A stretch of 14,369 bases of DNA, taken from the NCBI GenBank assembly GCA_018665505.1, contig JABJCS010000364.1, positions 1 through 14,369 on the forward strand, read 5' to 3'. Each line of letters starts with the position of its first letter. The first letter of the stretch is position 1. The position numbers and the translations under genes were made by a program. Below, in pieces: positions 1-7,300 of this stretch. This DNA is from Alphaproteobacteria bacterium (GTDB lineage: Bacteria; Pseudomonadota; Alphaproteobacteria; UBA8366). The notes beneath the pieces were generated by a model. The model was not told the origin of the DNA, did no database searches, and worked only from the letters and a program-made list of their open reading frames with translations.

Positions 1-1
1 C

Positions 2-421
2 GTTGCGGATAAATTGCTGATCGCCTCGGTGATTCTCATGCTCTGCGCGTTCGGTCGGATAACTGGTTTAGCGATCTTGGCCGCAGTGGTCATATTGGCG
101 CGGGAGATTCTTGTCTCCGGACTGCGCGAGTTTCTTGCGACTCTGCGCACCGGGCTTCCGGTCAGCGGTCTCGCCAAATGGAAGACCACGATTCAAATGT
201 TTTCGCTTGGATTCCTTATCGTCGGCACTGCCTCTCCCGATTGGATTCCCGCCATCGCGATCGGAGAAGTCGGACTGTGGGCCGCCGCCGTGCTAACGCT
301 GATTACCGGATATGACTATCTCGCCATCGGCCTGCGCCATATGAATGAGGACTCACCCGAGGAACAGAATCAACCCGCGAAGCCGACCGACGGCCTCAGC
401 CGCACCGGCGGCGCGGAGTAA
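2..421 (+). CDS. pgsA: CDP-diacylglycerol--glycerol-3-phosphate 3-phosphatidyltransferase, C-terminal part
   Basis: Truncated at the left edge; 139 codons remain plus TAA. The first residues read V-A-D-K-L-L, which fits the end of the CDP-alcohol phosphotransferase signature (usually ...D-P-x-A-D-K), so the catalytic motif itself lies mostly outside the window. Hydrophobic stretches, an A-R-E-I-x-V-S-G-L-R-E-F segment and a G-L-A-K-W-K-T motif follow, all characteristic of PgsA. The family is an inner-membrane enzyme that makes phosphatidylglycerol phosphate from CDP-diacylglycerol and glycerol 3-phosphate, the first committed step to phosphatidylglycerol and cardiolipin. The last ~28 residues are a hydrophilic tail rich in E, P and T. 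mobB starts 12 bases downstream, so the two are probably co-transcribed. In alphaproteobacteria pgsA commonly precedes moaD-moaE; here mobB and moeA lie between. The TTG at position 14 is not the start, because the frame is open to the window edge. Confidence 0.93.
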   Translation, partial: VADKLLIASVILMLCAFGRITGLAILAAVVILAREILVSGLREFLATLRTGLPVSGLAKWKTTIQMFSLGFLIVGTASPDWIPAIAIGEVGLWAAAVLTLITGYDYLAIGLRHMNEDSPEEQNQPAKPTDGLSRTGGAE

Positions 422-433
422 CCGGATCAAACA

Positions 434-937
434 ATGAAGATATTCGGCCTCGCAGGGTGGAGTGGCAGTGGTAAGACGACCCTTTTGACCCGGCTGATCC
501 CAAATTTGACCGGACGCGGCATCTCGGTCTCGACGATCAAACATGCGCATCATCGCTTCGACATCGATACACCGGGAAAGGATTCATACGAGCATCGCAA
601 GGCCGGTGCGAGTGAAGTGATGGTGACTTCAGTGGATCGCTGGGCGCTGATGCATGAGAATCGCGGGAAAGACGAACCCGATTTCGACACCCTCGTCGCC
701 AAGATGGCACCGGTCGACCTGCTACTTATCGAAGGCTTCAAGAGTTATCCCCACGAAAAGCTTGAAGTCTATCGAGCATCCGTCGGCAAAAACCTTTTGG
801 CCCCAGAAGATGACAGTATCGTCGCGATTGCATGCGACAGCGCGCTATCCGATATTAATCGACCGGTACTGAATCTCGGCGACATCCCTAGCATCGCGGA
901 TTTCGTCATAGCGCATTGCAACTTGAACGGATCGTAG
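434..937 (+). CDS. mobB: Molybdopterin-guanine dinucleotide biosynthesis adaptor protein MobB
   Basis: A 167-residue protein, the usual length for the family. A clear P-loop G-W-S-G-S-G-K-T-T spans residues 8-16, preceded by the short beta strand MKIFGLA. The family segment T-I-K-H-A-H-H-x-F-D-I-D-T-P-G-K-D-S follows, then H-R-x-A-G-A, and a D-L-L-L-I-E-G-F-K motif near residue 95-105 typical of MobB. MobB is a soluble GTP-binding protein that assists MobA in attaching GMP to molybdopterin, giving the dinucleotide form used by DMSO-reductase-type enzymes. mobA is not in the window. The gene lies between pgsA and moeA; its TAG stop ends 4 bases before the moeA ATG, implying co-transcription. 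No strong Shine-Dalgarno sequence precedes the ATG, consistent with translation within an operon. Identification is confident; the in vivo partner is inferred. Confidence 0.95.
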   Translation: MKIFGLAGWSGSGKTTLLTRLIPNLTGRGISVSTIKHAHHRFDIDTPGKDSYEHRKAGASEVMVTSVDRWALMHENRGKDEPDFDTLVAKMAPVDLLLIEGFKSYPHEKLEVYRASVGKNLLAPEDDSIVAIACDSALSDINRPVLNLGDIPSIADFVIAHCNLNGS

Positions 938-941
938 AGGA

Positions 942-2210
942 ATGGCGCAGCTTAGTGACGATTGCTTCGCGGGCGCGGAGAGATTGATCACCACATCGGA
1001 GGCGCTCGACATACTCGCGGCCCAGGTCACTCCGGTTGCTGACGAAGTACGTGTTCCACTCCGTGCCGCAAGCGGCCGTATCCTAGCCGAAGACGTTACG
1101 TCATCCATCAATGTTCCACCGCACGCGAATTCGGCGGTCGACGGCTATGCCGCACATTTTTCGGACCTTCACTCCGATCAGCCGACAAGCCTGCCCATGG
1201 GCGGCCGTGCCGCCGCCGGACATCCCTTGGGGCGCGCGGCCAAACCGGGAGAAGCCATCCGCATCTTCACCGGCGCGCCGATGCCGACCGGACCCGAGAC
1301 AGTCATGATGCAAGAAGACTGCACGGAGCAAGACGGCATCGTGACCATCGCACCCGGTATTAAATCTGGTGCTAATTGCCGCTCGGCCGGCGAAGATGTC
1401 ACCGCCGGTCAGATCGTGCTCAGACGAGGCTTGCGCTTGCGCCCTCAAGAAATCGGCATGGCGGCGGCGGTCGGGCGCACCGAATTGCAGGTATATCAAA
1501 AAATTTCCGTCGCGGTCTTCTCCACCGGCGACGAGGTCGGTGAGCCAGGCACCGACTTGAGCCCCGGAAAAATTTACGATTCCAACCGATTCATCTCGAT
1601 CACCGCGCTTGAACGGCTCGGCTGCGTTGTCGAGGATCTTGGTATTCTACCGGACCGACCCGAGAAAATCGGAAATGCCATCCGCCAAGCCGCCACCAAC
1701 CATGACCTCATCGTCACCAGCGGCGGCATGTCTGTCGGCGAAGAAGATCATGTGCGTAAGGCAGTGCAAGACAACGGCACGCTCCATTTTTGGCGGCTTG
1801 CCATCAAACCGGGACGACCGGTCTCGCTCGGTCAGATACGCGCCGGTGATCGGACGGCGGCATTCGTCGGGCTGCCCGGGAATCCGGTGGCTGCGATGGT
1901 GACTTTCCTGTTGATCGGTCGCCCCCTCGCATTACGCCTGGGTGGGGCAATGGAAATTGCGCCGACCGTCTATCAGGTTCCGGCGGACTTCAGCCATAGG
2001 AAGAAGCTCGACCGCCGGGAATATGTCCGCGCACGCCTCTTCACTGGTGCCGACGGTATATCGCGCGCCCAAAAACATGGCGCCAGTGGTGCCGGCGTTC
2101 TGTCCTCACTGGTCGGCGCCGACGGATTGGTGGAATTGCCGGAAAACATGACGTCTCTGGAATCCGGCAACATGGTCGACTTTCTGCCCTTTAATGAGGT
2201 TTTTGCATGA
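942..2210 (+). CDS. moeA: Molybdopterin molybdotransferase MoeA
   Basis: A 422-residue protein, near the ~410 typical of bacterial MoeA. It catalyses insertion of molybdate into adenylylated molybdopterin, giving active Moco in the cytosol. Visible motifs: S-E-A-L near the N-terminus; N-S-A-V-D-G-Y-A at 63-70 (the usual form is N-S-A-M-D-G-Y-A, so Met is replaced by Val); F-T-G-A-P-M-P at 109-115; S-T-G-D-E-V at 194-199; the MoCF fold motif T-S-G-G-M-S-V-G-E-E-D-H-V at 259-271; K-P-G-R-P-V at 289-294; and G-L-P-G-N-P at 310-315. The C-terminal ~85 residues match MoeA domain IV. An AGAGGA sequence sits immediately before the ATG. The stop TGA (2208-2210) overlaps the moaD ATG as ATGA, a sign of coupled translation. 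This is the only TGA used as a normal stop among the genes in the window. Confidence 0.97.
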   Translation: MAQLSDDCFAGAERLITTSEALDILAAQVTPVADEVRVPLRAASGRILAEDVTSSINVPPHANSAVDGYAAHFSDLHSDQPTSLPMGGRAAAGHPLGRAAKPGEAIRIFTGAPMPTGPETVMMQEDCTEQDGIVTIAPGIKSGANCRSAGEDVTAGQIVLRRGLRLRPQEIGMAAAVGRTELQVYQKISVAVFSTGDEVGEPGTDLSPGKIYDSNRFISITALERLGCVVEDLGILPDRPEKIGNAIRQAATNHDLIVTSGGMSVGEEDHVRKAVQDNGTLHFWRLAIKPGRPVSLGQIRAGDRTAAFVGLPGNPVAAMVTFLLIGRPLALRLGGAMEIAPTVYQVPADFSHRKKLDRREYVRARLFTGADGISRAQKHGASGAGVLSSLVGADGLVELPENMTSLESGNMVDFLPFNEVFA

Positions 2211-2458
2211 GAATTCTTTACTTTGCATGGTTGCGGCAGAAGACGGGTATCGATTCAGAAGAAGTTGAAATGCCGTCCCATATTACCAATGTCGCGGGCT
2301 TAATCGAATGGCTGAAGGAGCGGAACGAGAACTTTGCCGAAGCCCTCTCTGATTTCGATTCGATCCGGGTCGCCGTCAACCAAGAATTCGCCGAGCCTGA
2401 CGCCCCGGTCGCCCAGGGGGACGAAGTCGCGATCTTCCCGCCGATGACAGGGGGATAG
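2207..2458 (+). CDS. moaD: Molybdopterin synthase sulfur-carrier subunit MoaD
   Basis: An 83-residue ubiquitin-like protein. The start M-R-I-L-Y-F-A-W-L-R and the end F-P-P-M-T-G-G are diagnostic: the C-terminal Gly-Gly tail is adenylated by MoeB and converted to a thiocarboxylate that donates sulfur to precursor Z (cyclic pyranopterin monophosphate). It works as a heterotetramer with MoaE, encoded 3 bases downstream. The start overlaps the moeA stop by four bases, so ribosome re-initiation is likely. The length is normal and the GG tail intact, so the gene should be functional. moeB and moaA/moaC are not in the window. Confidence 0.96.
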   Translation: MRILYFAWLRQKTGIDSEEVEMPSHITNVAGLIEWLKERNENFAEALSDFDSIRVAVNQEFAEPDAPVAQGDEVAIFPPMTGG

Positions 2459-2461
2459 GCC

Positions 2462-2938
2462 ATGGTAGTGAAGGTCCAAAGCGAAGACTTCGACGTCGGT
2501 GCGGAACTCTCCGCGCTGACCACCGGGAATACCGCGATCGGCGGAATGACCAGTTTCGTCGGGCTCGTGCGCGATCTGGGCGGAGAGGACGCACTGAAAG
2601 CCATGACGCTGGAGCACTATCCCGGCATGACAGAGAAAATGCTAAGAGAAATAGAGGCAGAAGCGAACGACCGTTGGCCACTGGAGGCCAGCTTAATCGT
2701 GCATCGCTACGGCCGACTGGAACCAGGAGACCAAATCGTCCTGGTCGCCACCGCGAGCGCGCACCGCCAAGCGGCATTCGATTCCTGCGCTTTCTTGATC
2801 GACTGGCTGAAAACCAAAGCCCCGTTTTGGAAGCTCGAAGACACCCAGAATGAAGGCGCGCGCTGGGTCGAGGCAAAAGTCGCCGATGACCGCGCCGCTG
2901 AGCGTTGGGAGCGGCCAGACAAGGGCGTAGCGGAATAA
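2462..2938 (+). CDS. moaE: Molybdopterin synthase catalytic subunit MoaE
   Basis: A 158-residue protein with the MoaE fold signatures: F-V-G-L-V-R at 32-37, L-E-H-Y-P-G-M at 50-56, H-R-Y-G near 81, and H-R-x-x-A-F-D-S-C at 101-109. L-K-T-K-A-P-F-W-K then carries K117 and K124; their spacing of seven matches the two active-site lysines of E. coli MoaE (K119 and K126). MoaE with MoaD converts cyclic pyranopterin monophosphate to molybdopterin by adding two dithiolene sulfurs. It starts 3 bases after moaD. Its last ~10 residues extend slightly past the usual core. Stop TAA; the next gene begins two bases later. Confidence 0.96.
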   Translation: MVVKVQSEDFDVGAELSALTTGNTAIGGMTSFVGLVRDLGGEDALKAMTLEHYPGMTEKMLREIEAEANDRWPLEASLIVHRYGRLEPGDQIVLVATASAHRQAAFDSCAFLIDWLKTKAPFWKLEDTQNEGARWVEAKVADDRAAERWERPDKGVAE

Positions 2939-2940
2939 TC

Positions 2941-3123
2941 ATGGGCGATGTCGTCAATCTTCGCGAATTCCGAAAAGGCAAAGCTCGCCAGGAGAAATCC
3001 GAAAAGGCTGCCGCCAACCGGCGCAAGCACGGACGGACGAAAGCAGAAGTCGAACGCGATAATCGCAGGCGGGACGAAGTGAAGCGTTCGTTGGACGATA
3101 AGCAGATCGACGACGACAGTTAA
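2941..3123 (+). CDS. Small basic/acidic DUF4169-family protein
   Basis: A 60-residue, highly charged protein beginning M-G-D-V-V-N-L-R-E-F-R-K and continuing with a Lys/Arg/Glu-rich helix containing N-R-R-K-H-G-R-T-K-A-E-V. This V-N-L-R-x-F-R-K ... N-R-x-x-x-G-R-T-K-x-E pattern is what I recall of DUF4169, a small family of unknown function found mainly in alphaproteobacteria. The chosen ATG sits two bases after the moaE stop; a longer reading from an upstream ATG inside moaE would overlap moaE by 34 bases and lacks family support. No membrane segment or cysteine is present. Strong helix propensity suggests a nucleic-acid- or protein-binding helix, but no function can be assigned. It is probably co-transcribed with the Moco genes. 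Confidence 0.8.
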   Translation: MGDVVNLREFRKGKARQEKSEKAAANRRKHGRTKAEVERDNRRRDEVKRSLDDKQIDDDS

Positions 3124-3145
3124 ATCATCGAAGCGGGGGGAAATC

Positions 3146-4318
3146 ATGCCGCAACAAGGCGTCTTCACATATCCGGATATCGAACGGGTTGTCTTCGGTA
3201 CACCCTTCGTCGACGCCGTGCTGGCGGAGGCCCACCGTCTCGGCAAGTCGCGGATTTATGTCCTAGCGAGCGGAACGCTCGCGCGCGAGACCGATTGCCT
3301 TTCTCGGCTTCAAGCCGCGATGGGCGGGCGCATCGCGGGCGTATTCGATCGCTTGCGACCGCACGTGCAACGGGACGACGTGCTGGAGGCCACCACCGAG
3401 GCCCGGGCCGCGGATGCGGATTTAATCCTTACCGTCGGCGGTGGCACGCCGACGGACGCCGCAAAGATGGTTTGCCTCTGCCTCGCCAACGACACGGTGA
3501 ACTACGAAGAGGTCGATCGGCTCCGCTCAATCAGTAAACCCGACGGTAGTATTCTGCACCCGGACCTGAAGGCACCGACCGTGCGATCGATCTTCGTGCC
3601 AACCACCTTATCCGCCGGAGAGTTCGCATCCGGTGCAGGTTGCACGGATTCCAGAGCGAAGATGAAGCAGATGTTCCGCCACCCTCTACTGGCACCCCAA
3701 GTCGTCATCCTCGATCCGGAAATCACCATGCACACGCCGGAATGGCTCTGGCTGTCGACTGGGGTGCGCGCCGTCGATCACGTGGTCGAGGATTTATGCT
3801 CTATTAATCTGCAGCCTTATGTCGAAGGCACGGCCCGGCATGCTCTAAGATTACTGGCCTCCGGTCTGCCGCGTTGCAAGGCCGACCCTTCGGACCTGGA
3901 TGCCCGGCTCGATTGTCAGATCGGCGCTTGGATGTCGATGATCGGTGGTGCTGCCGGTGTTACCAAAGGTGCGAGCCATGGCATCGGCCACATGTTGGGC
4001 GGCACGGCCAATGTGCCGCACGGCTATACTTCCTGCGTTATGCTGCCGAGCGTCCTGTCTTGGAATGAGTCCGTAAACGGCGACCAGCAAGCGGTCGTCA
4101 GCGAGACATTGGGGCGAGCGGGCGAGCCCGCCGCGCAAGCGGTTGGAGACCTGATCGCCGGGCTTGGCATGCCAACCCGCCTACAGGATGTCGACGTCCG
4201 GAAAGATCAATTTCAAGCTATTGCCGAAGCCTCGATGCACGACCGTTGGATACGGACCAACCCTCGGAAAATCATCGACCCGGCTCAAGTCATCGAAATT
4301 TTGGAGATGGCGTGGTAG
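3146..4318 (+). CDS. Iron-containing (group III) alcohol dehydrogenase / maleylacetate-reductase-like protein
   Basis: A 390-residue protein of the Fe-ADH superfamily. The N-terminal half has the dinucleotide-binding G-G-G-T-P-T-D-A-A-K at 98-107 (usual form G-G-G-S-x-x-D-x-x-K). The C-terminal half keeps the metal-ligand histidines: H212 in R-A-V-D-H-V-V-E, H278 in G-A-S-H-G-I-G-H (H282 follows), and H292 in V-P-H-G-Y. The residue four before H212 is Arg208, where FucO-type enzymes carry the Asp ligand; an Asp directly precedes the His instead. Maleylacetate reductases also deviate here, so this is probably a subfamily trait rather than a defect. The expected role is NAD(P)H-dependent interconversion of an alcohol and a carbonyl, or maleylacetate reduction; the substrate is unknown. 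A G-run (3135-3140) five bases before ATG is a good ribosome site. It lies 22 bases after the DUF4169 gene and 5 bases before the glycosyltransferase gene. Confidence 0.88.
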   Translation: MPQQGVFTYPDIERVVFGTPFVDAVLAEAHRLGKSRIYVLASGTLARETDCLSRLQAAMGGRIAGVFDRLRPHVQRDDVLEATTEARAADADLILTVGGGTPTDAAKMVCLCLANDTVNYEEVDRLRSISKPDGSILHPDLKAPTVRSIFVPTTLSAGEFASGAGCTDSRAKMKQMFRHPLLAPQVVILDPEITMHTPEWLWLSTGVRAVDHVVEDLCSINLQPYVEGTARHALRLLASGLPRCKADPSDLDARLDCQIGAWMSMIGGAAGVTKGASHGIGHMLGGTANVPHGYTSCVMLPSVLSWNESVNGDQQAVVSETLGRAGEPAAQAVGDLIAGLGMPTRLQDVDVRKDQFQAIAEASMHDRWIRTNPRKIIDPAQVIEILEMAW

Positions 4319-4323
4319 GGCCG

Positions 4324-7300
4324 ATGAATCGCCAACAACGCCGTCAAGCAGCAAAAGCTGCGAAGCGACAAGGGCAAGCTTCCCAAGATCCTCGCATGGC
4401 GGTGGCGCGGCAAGCCCATATGGAGGGTCGGCATGCGGAGGCGGAGGCGATCTATGACACACTCCTCTCCGAAAACCCGAAAGATGCGGACGCACTCCAC
4501 TTCAAAGGATTGTTACTTTTTCAACACGGGCGAAGCGAGGAAGCCGTGGCAGCACTGCGCGAAGCCATTGCGCTCCGACGCGGGGTGGCGAGCTTTCATG
4601 GAAACTTCGCTAATGTCCTTTTAAATATCGGCGAATTGGAAGAAGCGGAAATCGAATTCCGGAAGGCCATCCGTCTCGACAAGAATTACGCCCGAGCATA
4701 CGTCAATTTCAGCGCCTTGCTCATTGAGAAGGGGAAATTGTCAGAGGCGGAAAGTGCGATCGATCGAGCCTTGAAGCTGGATCCAAATAATTACGAAGCG
4801 ATCAATAACCTGGCCTCTATCTATCGTCGTCAGGGTCGGAACGATGATGCTGAGGCGGCCTTGCACCGTGCCTTGGCGATCAACCCCAATTACGAACTTG
4901 CATATGCGGGTTTGATTTTCGTCCGCGACTTCAATCCACGTTTGAGCTTCGAAGATCAACAAATGGATCGACGCCGATGGGCCGAGAAGTTCATCGATCC
5001 CTTGTCACCCGATTTACCGCCGCAATTCAAGAATCCCAAAGACCCGGAGCGGAAACTCCGTATCGGTTATGTTTCCGGAGATTTTCGCAATCACTCAGCA
5101 GCTATTTCGTTCAGTCCATCCATTCTCGAGCGAGATCGCAATTCCTTTGATGCGTATTGCTATATGACGTCCGCACACCGCGATTCCATTACCGAGAAGT
5201 TCGAAGCGTCAGCTGACGCTTGGCGAACCGCGTGGGGAATGTCGGATGCGGATTTATTGGCGCATATTCAAGCGGACGAAATCGACATCTTGGTTGATTT
5301 GGCCGGCCATTCCGCCGGCAATCGACTTCCCGTATTTGCACGCCACCCCGCACCCATTCAAATATCTGCCTGGGGCCATTGCACAGGGACGGGTATGAAG
5401 GCGATGGACTACATTTTCGCCGATAATATGGTAATGCCGCCAGAAGATGCGCGCCATTGCTCGGAGGAAGTCGTCGAGCTTTCCTGCTGCATCAGCTTCG
5501 CACCGCCTCAGGATGCACCGGATGTTACGACCTCACCCGCTCTGGCGAACGGCTTCGTGACGTTCGGGAGCCTGAATCGGATTGAGAAGATTAGCGACCA
5601 AACTCTTGCGGCGTGGTCGGATATCTTGCGAAAGACGCCGGGTTCCCGGTTGCAATTAAAGAATACCGCGTTTGACGACAAAGATGCCGTGTCTCAAATG
5701 CGCAATCGAATGCGTGCCGTGAACATCAATATTGACCAGGTCGATCTCATCGGCCGAACGCGATGGTACGAGCACCTTGCCACATTGGGGAATGTCGATA
5801 TCGCTTTGGACACATTCCCCAATAATGGCGGCATCACGACATTGGAAACATTGTGGATGGGTGTGCCGGTCGTAGCCATCCGCGGAAAGGGAGCGGCAAG
5901 TCGGATCGCCGCTTCAATCATTTTCGCCAGCGGTCACAATGAATGGGTCGCTGCTTCGGAAACGGAGTACATAAACATCGCAACAAAGCTCGCAAGCGAT
6001 GCCATCGTTCTGGGTGATACCCGCTCAAATCTCCGATCGGAAATCGCGAGCCGCCCACTCGGAAATCCAACCTTATACGCAAAGGAAGTTGAGGATCAAT
6101 ATCGCCGTCTGTGGCGGAACTGGTGCAACGGCGGTGACCCCCTTCAGCACCACTCCGACGTAAATACCGAGAGCGCACCGAGAACCGAAGCTTCCGAACG
6201 CAAAGCTGAGGATGGCAATGCCGATGAGATAATCAGAACGGCGATGGAACACCACAACGCAGGGCGGTTCGATCTAGCCATTTCTGGATACGAAGAAGCA
6301 CTGCAACGACGACCGGACGACCCTGAATTATACCATTTAAAAGGCGTGGCGCTCTCCCAAGCAGGACAATTGGAAGCGGGGATCGCACTCATCCGGCAAG
6401 CCGTTGAACTAAAAGACGATGCGGTAGATTTTCACAATAACTTAGGTCTCTTGCTCTCTCAGGCGGGCCAATTGGAAGCAGCGGAACAATCCCTTCGAAA
6501 GGCCCTTGTAGTAAAGCCAGATCACACACCGGCTTATAGCAATCTCGCCAATGTGCTTGATCGGATGGGCCGAGAGGAAGACGCTTTGGCCGCCCATCGG
6601 ACAGCTATTGAAATCGAACCGAAGAATTCAGCATTGCACGGCAATCTCGGTCTCTTACTGCAAAAGACCGGGCGGACAGAGGAAGCTGCAGCTATTTTGG
6701 GGATCGCAGCTGAGCTGGCGCCGGACTCTCCCCAAGCGCACAATAATTTTGCGAACATGTTGCAGGCAACCGGCGAGTTCGGGCGCGCGGAGACCGAGTT
6801 CAAACACGCCATCGAACTAAATCCAAATTACGCCAACGCCTATCAAAATTTGGGCAGTCTGCTTATCGAAATCGGCCGGACGGAAGAGGGTACTCAGGCG
6901 CTGCGCAAGGCGATAGAGATTCACCCGAATCACGCACAGGCACTCGCTAACCTGTCGACCGGGCTCAATTTATTGAGCCAACACCTTGATGCGGCCGCAG
7001 CTGCGCGAAGGGCGATCGAGATCGCTCCGAATTTAGCTGATGCTCAAAACAATTTGGGCGCAGCCTTACGAGCCCTCGGCGATCATGCGGGTGCCGAGAC
7101 CGCATACAGACGTGCCGTCGCACTTGACCCTGCTCACTCCAAGGCTCACAGCAACCTCATATATTCGCTTGATTTCAATGCCGCCTACGACGTTCGAGAT
7201 CATCAGGCGGAACGGCGGCGTTGGTATGAGCAACACGGTAAACCCCTTGCCGATAAATTTCGTCCACACTCGAACAGTCCGACAGCCAAACGGCGGCTTC

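Noticed and set aside
1101..1499. Minus-strand 132-codon open frame inside moeA.
   Set aside because: Antisense to conserved MoeA motifs and of shadow-frame composition.
4246..4323. Longer N-terminus of the TPR-GT41 protein starting inside the dehydrogenase gene.
   Set aside because: It would overlap the dehydrogenase by over 70 bases with no family-like sequence; M-N-R-Q-Q-R-R at 4324 is a typical start.
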